The position numbers and the translations under genes are program-made. This document shows positions 1-11,439 of a DNA stretch of 64,000 nucleotides, one piece after another; within the stretch, counting starts at the first letter, position 1; each line of letters starts with the position of its first letter. A model generated the notes under the pieces. That model was given only the letters and a program-made list of their open reading frames with translations, was not told the DNA's origin and did no database searches. This DNA comes from Lyophyllum atratum (Eukaryota; Basidiomycota; Agaricomycetes; Agaricales; Lyophyllaceae): the NCBI GenBank assembly GCA_014905825.1, contig JACGCN010000003.1:1736001-1800000 (forward strand). Reading direction: 5' to 3'.

Positions 1-231
1 AGGCCATCGCGCTGGACTTGAGGTCCTTAACGGGGTTGTTGTTGGGAGGTGAGCGGATCTGAAAATATGGGTAAATCCCAGATCGTCAGAAGTAAACGAT
101 AATGTAGAAACGTACATAGTTGTTCCTGCCATCGCCTGGAAAACTCCATTAATCCAGGCTCCATAGACCGTGGTATGCGCTACGGCGGCAGCGACAAAGG
201 ATGATAAAATAAGGATTGACTTCATCTGCAT
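1..231 (-). CDS. AA9 lytic polysaccharide monooxygenase, N-terminal part, frameshifted and cut by window edge
   Basis: This is the 5' end of an AA9 (formerly GH61) copper enzyme that oxidatively cleaves cellulose outside the cell. The first codons give a signal peptide (MKSILILSSFVAAAVA) followed directly by His, so cleavage would expose the N-terminal copper-binding histidine expected of an LPMO (HTTVYGAWINGV). An intron of about 55 nt (GTACGT to TTTCAG) then leads to an exon encoding IRSPPNNNPVKDL, a hallmark of the family. The two exons do not join in one frame. The family reads NGVxQGDGRNxY here, and the GDGRNNY codons are present, but one G of an expected GGG (the CC at 135-136 on the + strand) is missing. 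Either there is a sequencing error or the gene is a pseudogene. Start chosen at 231; 225 is an alternative. The catalytic domain continues beyond base 1. Confidence 0.8.
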   Translation of the reverse strand, partial: MQMKSILILSSFVAAAVAHTTVYGAWINGVFQAMAGTTMYVSTLSFTSDDLGFTHIFRSAHLPTTTPLRTSSPARWP

Positions 232-1255
232 GTTCCTGGGACTATCAAACGTAAGTTGACTGGAGTAGTCGTGGCGTATATACTGTGCTTATATATGTTC
301 TGGGCCAAGATAACTTTGCCTCTACTTCAAGTAGAAGCAACTTTCGCATAATTATCGCATCTGAAAGTTCCGAGGATTGAGCCTGGCGGCGCGCCAAGAC
401 ATCCGTCCAGGTGACCAGGAGCATTGCCTGGGAAGTATGAGGTCGTCAGCCGGAACGACCTGAAACGACCAGGCTTGTTTCTATTCCGAGGTAGAGGCTA
501 AATTACTCCAGACGACAATCACTTGGGTTCGGAGAGATGGCATCGAACTTCTATTCGGCTCAATAGTTTGAATCCTCCTGGAAGCATGGTTGCGAGCATT
601 GCTTAGTTCATATCGTAGGAAGTTGATTGAATGGGTAATCCTTACGGTATCGGAACAACTTCAACAAGTACTCATCGTCATGGCTGCAGATTCCGGACTT
701 CACTTCACCTAGAAAGGCGAATCAAACGGTACTTGTAGTGTATGACAGATATTGGAGAGAGTGAAGACATACCCTGGCCAACCCGGAGAGGTTATGAAGA
801 TGTTAAGAGAATGTTAAGGAAAGATGGCACGAAGTGATTCCCTGCGGTCACAGCTTTCCAGAAACGTCGCATGGACGAAGTTCTCATTCGACGTCTTTAG
901 GAGGTGCTTCGGCGGGTGACACTGCTTCTCGCAGGTTGACGGAAAGACGATCTGCCGGCTAAAGGGCGAGTCTTCGCAAAATCCTGCCCCCGGCATCGTG
1001 CTCGGACTACGTTAGGAAGACTGAAACCAGCAAAAGGGTCAAGTAGATCTCAAGCCTCAAGGTCGGGGAGATCGGGCTATTTGTCCAATAGCAATAGAGG
1101 CGATTGCAGAGAGGAGCGGGCCAATCGAAAGGAAACTAAGTGGAGAAGGCTGAATGCGTTTGAGTCAGCCGTCAGCTTCCTTGAGACGAAGTCTACGTCA
1201 ATTATTATTATTATGGGTGTCAAAAAGTCAGAAAATGAGGCAAGGATGATACCCG
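232..1255. other. Intergenic, AA9 promoter plus IPI3 3' flank
   Basis: Apart from the AA9 promoter elements there is no ORF with recognisable content. A short (ATT)n run lies near 1201-1213. The remainder holds only short random ORFs. Confidence 0.6.
321..335. promoter_or_regulatory. 15-nt perfect palindrome in the AA9 promoter
   Basis: TCTACTTCAAGTAGA is a perfect inverted repeat with a single central base, about 90 bp upstream of the AA9 start codon and just upstream of TATATA-like sequence near 270-300. A dimeric transcription factor could bind it. This is inference from symmetry and position only. Confidence 0.35.
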
Positions 1256-3129
1256 TCAAGTCCTCCCTCTCTTCCGTCTTCGCTCTCCTTCGTGGCCATC
1301 GACAGATTCCTTGTCTTTTACTACAGCCGCAGCCCGTTGAACAACTGTATCCCACATCACGTCGTTGACCGTCTTCGCCTTGCCCAATTGTTCCCGTAAC
1401 CGTGCGACCTCGGCCTCAAGATCGTCCACTTTTGCTCTGAGCGACAAGTTGTCTGTTCCAGGCGTTGTTAGAACCTTCGATGGCTGTACAAAGAACGCAT
1501 GATCTCGAAGTAGTTCATCGGCTTCGTAAGTAGCTGCATCGTCGTCATGAACCTGAAATACCGAGGAATGAAGCTTGAGACCAGCTTGAGACTACTAGAA
1601 AAACGTATACGTACAATTCTTTGTGCAGGCAGGAGAATCGCAACTTCGTGGGCCTCCCGCATTTTTGGATCCCTCATCCTCTGAAATGGTGAAACAGGTT
1701 TGACGGGGATGACATCTTTGGTGTCAGCTGTACTGCCGACAGCCAAGTTAAGGTTTATATGGCCAATGAGATCAGGGGGTTTCAGCATAGTTGCCAGATG
1801 CGTTATCGCCAGACCCTTATGTGTGGATATTGTACGAAGGAGTTGGTGTGAGGGGATATCATACACATGTATTAGACCTGTTTCGGTGCCGACCAAGAGG
1901 TGGGAGGAGGTAAGGGAGATCGATATAGCAGTGATTGCTTGCCTGCGTGTGATTTCGAAAGGTCAGTCGGGATTGGTTGAAACGCGAGCAAAATTTAGTT
2001 TACCCGACGGATATTAGTCGTTTTCCTCTGTGCTTCGCGACTTTCCTCCCCGACACGGATGATGTCAGCAACGCCAGCGCCACCAATGGCTTCTGTGAAC
2101 TGGCCACCTTTTTCCGTGTCCCGTTGCCGGAAAAGGTTCATTTGGTGTATAGAACCATCTGCAGAGGCGGCAAAGAATATTCGCTCAGTCAGGTCCCAGG
2201 CTAAGCAAGAGATTGGCTGAGGAAATTGGAAGGTAGTCAGGAGACTCCTCGAAGAAAGATCCCAAAGCTAAGTCGGACTGGTGCGTTAGCACTTGATGAC
2301 TATAGTAGTCAGAATGTACTAACTTTAACAGAGTGGTCGACTGATGAGGTGAGAACTCTGCAATTGGGAAAGGAGCCAATACCACAGACGATATCCGTCA
2401 CGGGCAAGGTGTGGTCCGATAGCGTGCAATACGGTAGTGGCAGATCAGTTTGTTGTTCTTCGTCGAGCAATCTGTGAACATCCCCCGACGTCAATAACGC
2501 GAATATTTTCAGTGGCAAGCCCTTCGGCAAGGCCGTATTAACCTAGATACGGACCAGACGCTTACGCCAGAATCCTCCGAGCCTGATATAAGAGCAGCGC
2601 CGTCAAGAGTGAAGCGAAGCACCGTGACTTGTCGATAGTGAGCATCCCACGAATGATACAGAATTCCAGAAGCAACCTATAGGGCTTCAGTTAATATGTA
2701 CTCAATTTAACAGATGATAACGCACCTCCCAGAGATAGATCCGACCCTGCGCAGTGCCGCCTGCAACAAAATCGCCCCGTGAGTCCATGGCTATACATGT
2801 TAACTTTTCTGGAAGGACGATTTTTAGACTGATTTGATCCTAAATAAAAACAACGGATATTGAGAACATAGACATCATGCGAGGTGCTGGACGCACACCT
2901 TTTGAAATGTGTACACATTCAAAATTGACTTCTCCGGCTGCGCCGCTAGCATAAAACCTCCTTGGGCATTCCGGGATTCGATGAAAGCAGTGCAGTGTGC
3001 GGATGCATTGGTTTGTTTGAAGGAGGCAAGTGTTGTACCCGTCTGAATGTCGTGAAGAGATATGGAACCAGGCCCGGAGCTTGAAGAAGGAGCGGCCGTG
3101 GCACAAAATATGGTCTCCTGTAGATGCAT
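1256..3129 (-). CDS. IPI3: Pre-rRNA-processing WD40 protein IPI3 (WDR18)
   Basis: IPI3 is a WD-repeat subunit of the Rix1-Ipi1-Ipi3 complex, which acts on pre-60S particles in nucleolus and nucleoplasm during ITS2 processing and remodelling. The N-terminal exon starts MHLQETIFCATAAP and ends in a first-blade pattern (SILNVYTFQK). Later exons carry WD-type segments such as LISGSEDSGVSVWSVS, SLSDHTLPVTDIVCGIG followed by CRVLTSSVDHSVK, and the last blade VGTETGLIHVYDIPSHQLL. The final exon (1447-1256) encodes a coiled coil (LRAKVDDLEAEVARLREQL), typical of the Ipi3/WDR18 C-terminus, and a basic tail. Several introns of about 50-60 nt were placed; the one near 2470-2545 removes an apparent frame break. 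It is head-to-head with the J-protein gene, 179 bp between starts, so a shared promoter is likely. Confidence 0.9.
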
Positions 3130-3308
3130 CGAGGCTCGCAGATTCCAAAATCGAAGATTTTCGCGGACGCGTTGCTGTTGTTTGATTGAGAGGAAAGCAC
3201 GTGATATGAGAGAGGCATGTGTGGCGCGTGTCTGGAAGATTCCTTTAAGACTCAAGTACAAAGGCAGACTCATGCTCATAACAATCACTCTCACTGCCCT
3301 CCGCCACT

Positions 3309-4633
3309 ATGGCCACTAATCTCTACGAAATCCTGGAAGTATCCACGGATGCTACCCCAGAGCAGAGTGCGTTCAATTCTAATGATCACTTTCGCCGGCG
3401 ACTCATTACCTGCCTACCTCTAGTTCGCAAAGCTTACAAAAAGAAGGCGCTCCAGACACACCCCGATAGACTAGCACCCGGAACTTCTCCGGAAGACAAA
3501 GCTGCATCTGAGGAGCTGTTCAGGAAGGTAAGCTAGCTGGAACAAGGAGCGTATGCAATTACTCACTCGGTGCACGCCCCACGCGTAGGTCAACAATGCA
3601 TATGAAGTGTTGACTGATCCCCAGAACCGCAGGGTAGGCTTGTTGAAATGAGTTTGCTGGCTTGATTCCTAACCTACGTCTGGCCCAGGTATACGATCTG
3701 CATGGTGTTTGGCCTCCGCCTGAACCAGAATCGGTGCCTCTACCGCGTAGGAGTGGCGGCTACAGACCCTACTCCCAGCGTCCTTTCCAGAGCAACAGTT
3801 TCTTTGCGGAACCCATGTTCGAAGATCACCACCCATTCTTTGCTTTCACTGATCCATTCTCGTTGTTCGATACTATCTTTGGGGATTCTCAACCCCAACG
3901 TCCACGCCGCCACCATAACCAAGGGTCTTGGCTTGCTCCAGATATATCCAGGTTCGGTGAGCCTTTCGGCGGGCTTGGGTTCATGGGCTTTCCATCTCTC
4001 GAACCACCGACATTCTCAGGGGCCAGCCGTGGGCAATGGAAGTCAGAACGTTTTGAAACTACTTCGGCCAATGGTGCCACACAAACCCTTCATCAACGTC
4101 GTGATTGGGATGTACGTGATCCTTTCGATACCTCCCCGTATCTTTCATCCGTTTCTCTGACATGTGTAACGCTCGTATTATTTTAGGGCAACGAGCATGT
4201 AACGCGTACCTACTCTGACGGCAGGGAAATACACACGATCAATGGCGTGGAGCAACCATCGTCTCGGGGATACATCCCACATTCCAGTCAAACCGAGGCA
4301 CGGCATTTCCTATCTTCCACAGTTCCAAGGCAGCATCGCGTCAGCGCACGGTCTCCTGCGTCCCCGTTTCCGCCCTATCCCCCACCCCCCTACCTTGGGC
4401 ATGCTCCCGGAGGCTATGAAAGCTCTCGTGAGTCCAATTCGTTGGATTTCCACTCAGTCATCAGGTCTAAAATAACTTCATCAATAGCAGCCATCGGAGA
4501 TTATTCTCATCGGCATGATCGTAGGTTCTCCGAGACCCGTATGTTGCATCGCTGCAGACTTCCTTTCAGCCAGCTGAGCCGTATTTTAGGACCGGTTATC
4601 CCCGATCCATACACTATGGACAGTGAGTACTGA
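3309..4633 (+). CDS. Class B (DNAJB6-like) Hsp40 co-chaperone
   Basis: This is a J-domain protein that would stimulate an Hsp70 ATPase. The J domain is split over three exons: MATNLYEILEVSTDATPEQ, then IRKAYKKKALQTHPDRL with the invariant HPD tripeptide, then NNAYEVLTDPQNRR. The rest is rich in Phe, Gly, Pro and His and resembles the DNAJB2/B6 group, including FGGLGFMGFPSL and a DNAJB6-like segment TRTYSDGREIHTINGVEQ. There is no zinc-finger domain. Introns lie near 3367, 3535, 3630 and 4112-4186. The 3' end is uncertain: a good intron (GTGAGT at 4427 to AATAG at 4488) can be spliced or retained in frame, and the reading frame after it ends at 4633 or slightly beyond. Client and compartment cannot be told from the sequence; cytosol or nucleus is likely because no signal or transit peptide is seen. 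Confidence 0.85.
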
Positions 4634-5271
4634 CTGAGGAAAGTCACATCTCCTTGCTGACGCAGTGCATGCATCTAGTGGATATCGATCAAGGCACCCC
4701 GCAGCATCGGAGACGATGGTGGGGACGAAGATGAGTATGCTGTAATTTTTGCATATGAGGACTCCTCGGTTGTTCTTGTTGCGTTGTATGTTTGGAGACA
4801 TAAACTCTTTTAGTGTATTGAACTGTATTCACTTCCTGTAACATGATGATTTTGTATAGTACATGATGTATACTATGTTGTGAACCTTTGCAAACTTCAA
4901 TGAATTTTGTTCGTAGTTAACGTTCTTCCATACAGAGACTGAGACGGTGTCAGTCACTCCTCCCTTCGTGCGAATCTTATATGCGCTCAGTAGGTCCATC
5001 TGGGCAAATTCGTCGGTCGTTTCGCAGGTGCGACAATGGCACACGTATATGAAGAGGGATGTGTTAGGTTATGGTGAGGACGATCAGTTCTCGGGAAGTG
5101 CTGGCCCAAGTTAAAGAGAGCTATCTGTCCCATCAAATATTATACCCACTGTGGACAAAAAGGAGACAGGAAGGCATGATCAGGTAATGTCATGACACAG
5201 ACTCTAAGGTAAATAACGTCTGGTCCGGTTCCGCATATATACACCATCCAAGGAAGTTCATCCCGCCTTGC
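4634..5271. other. Convergent intergenic region
   Basis: Lies between the 3' ends of the J-protein and PFF1-like genes. A 71-codon minus-strand ORF (4829-5044) resembles nothing I know and has no promoter-like sequence. I see no RNA gene or repeat. Confidence 0.5.
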
Positions 5272-8200
5272 CTACACACTAACCACGCCCGCAACGCATC
5301 CCAAAAGCAACGCATCGACGGTACCTTCCGTCTTTCTCTCCACCCATGCATCAAGCTCCTCAAACAGCGCCATCGCTACGCCACCCTGCTCCTTCACTGC
5401 CTTCTTCCCGGGCCACATCGCCTTCTCCTGCAGCCCGATGAAGTTCACTACAAGCGAGCCGTCCACAGCCTCGGGCCCAGCCCCAAGCTTCAGAACAAGG
5501 TCGATGGTCCACGTATTTTTGCCATAAAAGGAGGCCTCCTTGACGCGGTGCCTCGCGTATTCATCTGGTGGGTTATCGTCCAGGTTCCACTTCAAAACGT
5601 GCGCATCGAATGCGACGACTTGACAAGAGAGATGGGAAAGGATTGTCAGGAATGAGGTACGAGGGTCGAGCGAGTGAGCTTACCTGTCCAGATGAGCCCA
5701 GGATGGCTGATTTCCAGCGTCAGACTCCGCGTCCCAGCAGCCAGGTCTTTCACGTCATTAACTGCCGAAATCATAAACCCATTTCCAGGGATCGTCCAGG
5801 GCGATACGTATCCAGGGTCAACGGTCAGAGGGCACCTTGTACGGTGTCAAAAACTAGAGCACCAAAAAGAATTCTTGAGTATGATTCGACCTGAGTAATC
5901 AGGATACATACAGCGGAGAAGGGGTATAAAGGATCCCAATCCTGAGTTATAATCGTCCATCACGACAGGCGTCAGAGTCAGAGATGAGTTCGCAGCCGAG
6001 CCAGCACGAGCCCCGACGAAATCATTCATGATGTCCTTCGCCAAGAGCTCGAACCCAGGTGCGCCATCTGCAGCCGCGATATGCAGGTGTTGCTCTGAGG
6101 TCGTGATCTGCAGTTCCACATATCCATTATTAAGCACCCCGCATCATCCAAAAACACGGTAATGAAGGTGCACGTACGTTTTCCAAGTGCAAGATGAACA
6201 CCCGCTTCTGGTGCATAGCATCAAACGGCACGCGCATCGCGAAGATCCCGATCAGCACTGTCGTCACTAAACTAGTCCACATAACGCCCCGCCAGAGCGC
6301 TTTCGCGCCGAAACGGTGCGCAAAGGGCAGGACAAGGGGTAGGGCCAGCGCGCCGATACCTGACACAATAGTGGCAATCAGGTTGTCTGCAGGGGCGTCC
6401 GCGCCGATTCGGCCTGTCTACAAGGACCGCGCATCAATGTAAGCGAGATGTGTATTAGGCAAAGGGAAAGGAGACATACTAGTGGCACGAAGACCTCAAC
6501 GACGGGGACCAGGAGGAGGACACCGCCGAATAGCGGGAACGCCTGCCCGAGTGCGTAGGTAAGGAGCGAGATCTCGCTCGTGCTGCCGGTAAAGAGCGGG
6601 TTGAGGAGAAGCACGAGGAAGATGGGGAAGGCGGAGAGGAAGAACATCGCCGCTGAGCCGACTCCGAGCATTTGCACGACAAAGGCAGCGCCAGCCTGCA
6701 ACAGGAGGAGGGCTGTGAATACCGTATGTTCCTGGACGGGCCCAATGAGGGCCTGCGAGAGGAGCGCGCCTGTTTGAAGTAAACGTCAGACGTGAGACAG
6801 ATGAGGCGGGACGGCGGGGGAAGGCGTACCAAGCAGAGCGGTAGGCGCGTAAAGCACAACAGCGGAATACTCGTTCGAGAACCAGCTCATCGCCTTTCCC
6901 AGCACACGATGCATCACCAAAGCGACTACGTTGGGCACCAACAAGCAACCCACGAGACCAGCAATGACTGCTCGCATCCCTCGGGCCTGCTCATGCCAAA
7001 CGCCGCGACTGTTTCGCAGGGCCGGGGCGGGGTTCTTGTATGCCATGCGGACGAGGGCAATGGACGCTACGAGGAGGGCAGTGTATAGGATTTTGGCGGT
7101 GGTGAAGGAGTAGATGAAGAAGTAGCCGAGGTAGGAGAAGAACACAGTCGTGGGGCGGGTGTAGGTTGTTAGCGTAGGTATGGGGGAGCCGGCCGCTGAG
7201 AGGAACCGTAAGAGAGCAAGGGTGTTCTCAGCCATGTTCTGGGTTTCGTGAGGAATCGGTAAAAGAAGGATGAGGGATGGGGAGTACCTGTCCTACTCCT
7301 GCTTGTATATTCTCCACTAGATCCTTACGCATGTGGTATAGGTAACTATTTCCAACAATCGCCATCTGTCAGGTCGTTAGCTCAGAACGGGTGTACCGCA
7401 GGAAAAAAACTCACATCGAGTCCGGTAACATTCAAGTACTGTTCGAACTGCCGGAAATCAGTGCTACGATAGATGAGTACCTGGCGGTCTATGTCGAAAC
7501 ACCTCGTCAAGTAAGGGGTGGGACGAGTACGTACTCGGAGAGGATAATGCCCGAGCTGAAGATATCATTTGCGAATATCGTGCCGAATGGCCTATAATAT
7601 ACAGGCTCAACGACCTGAAAGAGGATGATGGAATGCAGAATGCATAGTGGTGCATACCTCGGGACCTGCGAATAGGCATGTATCATTTCCTCGGAGGTGG
7701 CTTGGAACAGGATCTCGCGTCCGGTCGAACCAGCGGCTGGATGTAGTTTAGCAACTATAAGGGTACTTTGAGGGTAGTTTTGAGCATTACCTTCCAGGTT
7801 GATGATAGCTCGGACACTGTAACGCGTGCTCAGCGAAGACACTACGGATCGGAGCGACACTCACGTTGGAGCAATGGGATGCTGGGTCGAGAAAAGATGT
7901 GAACCATCCTGCAACGACTCCTCGGCGTGATTAAACACTAAAAACTCGGCTCAACACGTATTGAAGCTCGGGCTACAAGAAAAAGAGCTCACGAAACACA
8001 ATGGCATGCTTCGGCGACCACTCTGGAGTGTTCACGAGCACACGCATGCAGTCGAGCATGACACCAACCGAGATGGCATCGTCAGCAGCGCCAGGGCTAG
8101 GCAGAGTACTATCCAGATGCGCGTTCACCAGCACCGCATGCTCCTTGCCTTCTGGCGTCCCGTCCGAGATACGTACAACGATGTTCGTGAGATTCACGTA

Positions 8201-8762
8201 CGTCTTGTACAGCCGTTTATGCATCATGTCGAATCTGTCAACCGACCTTCAGTATTTCCCCCGTGCGGCGCACCACCACGCACCTATGGCTGCCACTGCC
8301 TTCCTGGCGCCAGACCTCGCACTCGAGCTTCCGCCCCGTGGCGGCAACGACCTCCTCGCAGTTCCTTTTAACCGCCTCCGCCTGTCCTACCATCCATGTG
8401 TCCGCCAGCGCATGTTCGAGTGTTCCTACTGTCCGATATCCAATATCCTCTGAAAGGTATTTCGCAAATCCGAGAACACGGGTCTCCGATATTTGGGGCA
8501 GGCCGGTCAGTGGGTCAGTTCTACGGCAATTGTGTAATTAGTAACGGGTTGACTTTATCATGGAATCACTCTGCACTCACAGCTCTGTCAGAGGCTCGGG
8601 AAGGGCTACATTTGCCGAGGATGACGTTAGCCACATTATTGCTAGCAACTCCTCGTACGATCACGTACCAGAGTGTTGCTTCCATGCTAGGTAGGGCGCA
8701 ATTATAAGGACGGGTGTTAGCAGTAGAAGAGAACGAACGGGGCCCCAGCGAGTGGGCGACAT
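5272..8762 (-). CDS. Vacuolar membrane M28 metallopeptidase (PFF1-like)
   Basis: This is a membrane-anchored zinc aminopeptidase-family protein of the fungal vacuole. The first exon (MSPTRWGPVRSLLLL) carries a signal-anchor segment. The luminal M28 domain follows: AVLVNAHLDSTLPSPGAADD supplies the His and Asp zinc ligands, and the next exon gives LFNHAEES with the catalytic Glu pair. ISETRVLGFAKYLSEDIGYRT precedes it. The C-terminal half is polytopic, with hydrophobic blocks such as FAMRVPFDAMHQK and the region around 6400-7230 (FLRFLSAAG..., AFPLFGGVLLLVPVVEVFVPL), and it ends in a luminal domain (LVVNFIGLQEK). This layout, peptidase plus about eight membrane spans plus C-terminal domain, matches Pff1 of yeast. 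There are about ten short introns, and the exon joins I checked stay in frame. Substrates are unknown for the family. Confidence 0.9.
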
Positions 8763-9206
8763 GGTGGTTGGGCACAAAGATCCGTCAGAGGCATGCCACA
8801 ACGACCCTGTAGGCTATTCCTGGAAAATTTTGACTCGTCTTGGTTCTGGGGTGGGGCTTGCGGCACAAATTTTGTAAAAAAATTCTCTTTCTACTCAGGG
8901 TGAATGAAAATGGTACGGAGCTGGAGTTACAAATTTAGAATCGTGAAGTCATTGAATTTGTTGAATTTCAATTTGCATATCCGATGGCGACCCCTGTCTA
9001 CTTGTCGTCATGTTACGGAGGCAGATACTATCCAGGATGAGCACGTTAAACAGGAAGTTGAAGATAGAACGCATGTTAATTAGTTTACTTACCCGGCTAC
9101 TACTGAACAGGGAGAACCATGGCAGGGGCTATGGTGCATAATCCATAGCATCTATGTCACGTAGCCACAGGGACACCCAGGGCGAGGAGTTGCCCATTCA
9201 GCCTCC
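8763..9206. other. Intergenic, PFF1 promoter side
   Basis: AT-rich in the middle (8870-8970), with no ORF of note. It should hold the PFF1-like promoter and the 3' flank of the NOL8-like gene. No clear TATA box was identified. Confidence 0.5.
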
Positions 9207-11049
9207 TCACTCCCCACCCGGTCCATCCGCCCCCTCCCCACCCCTCTTCCTCCGACTTATCTTCCCCGCCTCCCTACACCGCCTCTTCCATTCTCTCGTT
9301 AGCTCTACCTTTCCCTCTTCCCACCTCTTGCGTATCTCCTCCTCTGTCCCTGTCCGGAAGAATCCCACGCCCGGATCGCGCCAGCTCCACCCGTTCTCCT
9401 TAGCCACATCGAATATGTCCTTGGGTCGTGCTTTGGTGTTCGTGCTGGACGGGGGTAGGGGAAAGAAAAGCGCTTGTCTGGCGTTGAGCTGGGGTGCGAC
9501 GTAGGAGGAAGGAGCGGTTGTGGGAACGGAAAAAGTGGGGACGGAGAACGAGGGGACGTGGGTGGTTTCGTGCGTAAGGTCGGCCGAAGCTGTAGTGACG
9601 GTCGCGAAGGGGATCTCGTCGTCGAGCTCGAGATCAAGGTCGAGGTGTCCAAGGAGAGAGAATCCGGCTGTAGGAGGGTAGTCAGAGTAATGTGTTTAAA
9701 CTGGGGGACATGACGTACCATCTTCTTCCCGGGGTGCGAAGAGGTCTTTTAGCTTTGTAGCCTGCTGCTGCTTCTCTGTCTGAGCAGGCGGCGGCGGCGG
9801 CGGCACGGGGACCTCCACCTCGTCATCAGCCACCTCCGCCTCGTCTTCATCCTCAGACTGCAGGTCGGCGGTGTCTGCGTCCATTGGCACGATCTCAAAG
9901 TCCTCCCCATCGTCGTCGCCATCAATCACTACCTGGTGCCGCTTGGCAAGCTCCGCCTCGTCGACATCTGACCCGACACTTTCCCTGCCGACCCAATCCG
10001 TGTCGTTTTTGTTTCCGAAGAGTGAGGCAAGGAGGTTGAGGGAGTGATTCTTCTCTGCCGCGATGTCGGCATTTTTGTCGAGGGGTGATATGGACTGTGA
10101 TAGGTTGGCCGGCGGAGCAGGTATGGCTGCCAGTGGTGGAGTTGAAGTTACTGGAACGACCTCCATAGGAGGGGTTTCCTCTACATCTTTTTCGAAGGCT
10201 TCTTTCACTTCCACTTCGCTCTCGCTCTCACTCCTGTCCCCGCTCCCTTCACTCTCCATATCCACAATCAGCCCCCTCCCCCCTTCTTCATCCCGCTTCG
10301 TCCCTAGGACCTCCATGTCCAAAAACATTCCCTTCAGATGAACACTCCCCCACCGCGTCACATCAATCGTCCGCCTCCTCGCACGCACGTCCGGCTCTTT
10401 CACCCGCTTCTTCTTCTTCTTTTTCTCTTCATCTTTTCCCTTTCCCTTCTTCGCGAGGCGCTTCTCTTTGTCCTCCTTCGGCGGGGGCAGTGGATGATCA
10501 GGACGCATCCGTACCGATTTCACGACACGCCCGAGCGGCGTGACCTTCCACCCTCCGCGCCCCTCGACGTTGTCGGGTGTCACCAGCGTCATATCCGCAG
10601 CCTCTGTCCCACCGGATCGCTTGCGCTTCTTCTTAGGAGGCTCATCGATGGCCGCCTGACGTTCTGCGGCAAGGCTGCATGTTGATTAGATTTAAATAAA
10701 CGTTTACAAAAATCGATACACACCGTTCTGGTAAATCTGGCTTTGCCTCTCCGATCCTCAATTTCGCGCCTTTCCAAGTCGATCCGCTAAGCAGATTCAG
10801 ACCTATGAGAACAAATCAGGTAAACCAAACACAACAAGAAAACGTGTACATACACCGGGCCAGCTTTCCTTGGGTCGTTTCAAGGGTAATGTACCCGAAT
10901 TTCCGTGGCTGTCCTAGGCCGTCCTGGAGGCCGAATCCATCGACGGCCTTCACGGTGCCAAAGGTCGAAAGTCGCTTGGAGAGGTCAGCAGGCGTGAGAG
11001 CAGGGGTTAAGCCTGAGATGTGCAGCCTTTTTGTGATAGCCTCGTCCAT
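9207..11049 (-). CDS. Nucleolar RRM protein, NOL8-like
   Basis: This is a probable nucleolar RNA-binding protein of pre-rRNA processing, similar to animal NOL8. An N-terminal RRM starts at once (KRLHISGLTPALTPADLSK; RNP-1-like RKFGYITLET). The next exon gives STWKGAKLRIGEAKPD, matching the WKGG-L-I-AK segment of NOL8, and a basic stretch with the NOL8-like motif GGWKVTPLGRVVKSVRMRP follows. The middle is acidic and low in complexity (SESESEVEVKEAF; a proline run). The last exon contains GFFRTGTEEEIRKRWEEGKV and a basic tail, which I recognise as a conserved C-terminal feature of fungal homologues. Introns near 9665-9715, 10680-10730 and 10800-10855 keep the frame. The molecular role is inferred from the family. 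Confidence 0.8.
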
Positions 11050-11439
11050 CCCGAATACTAGTTCCTGGTGTAGAGGCTTGGGTCTGTGAGGTCACGTCGA
11101 GTCGTCGACGAAGGTAGTACTGCCGTTAGGTATACAACTAGTACGGACTCCGACTTCCAGAAATTTCAAATTTCCGTAATCACGTGTGCGGTGTTAGGTG
11201 GTACGGCGGCATCATGATCAACTTCAAGTCGCGTAGTACTGGTGCGGTGCTTCCACTGCTTGAGCTCATCTTCGCATTTGAAACCAGCCAATTGTAGATG
11301 TAGGCTATATATACAAAAAGTGTAACCTGTAGATCGAACCCGGCAATTCAACGACTCTACTGCACTGTACGTGCAAGCTGCTCCTTGGGCTGCTCAGTAT
11401 AACTTGACGGTGTAAGGACAGACTTTTCCCCGTCGTGAA
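11050..11439. other. Intergenic between NOL8-like start and the next gene's 3' end
   Basis: Contains a 61-codon ORF (11166-11351, minus) with no recognisable content and a TATATATA-like sequence near 11307. Nothing else is supported. Confidence 0.5.

Noticed and set aside
2470..2560. Frameshift in IPI3 near LPKGLPLKIF
   Set aside because: The open stretch is intron sequence. A GT-AG intron joins VSVWSVSR directly to LLDEEQQTDLPLPY in frame.
7705..7730. tRNA B box (GGTTCGACC, minus)
   Set aside because: It lies inside a well-supported PFF1 exon and has no matching tRNA arms.
11320..11352. tRNA T-arm on the minus strand (GGGTTCGAT)
   Set aside because: The flanking bases do not form a T stem and no A box or acceptor stem is present.
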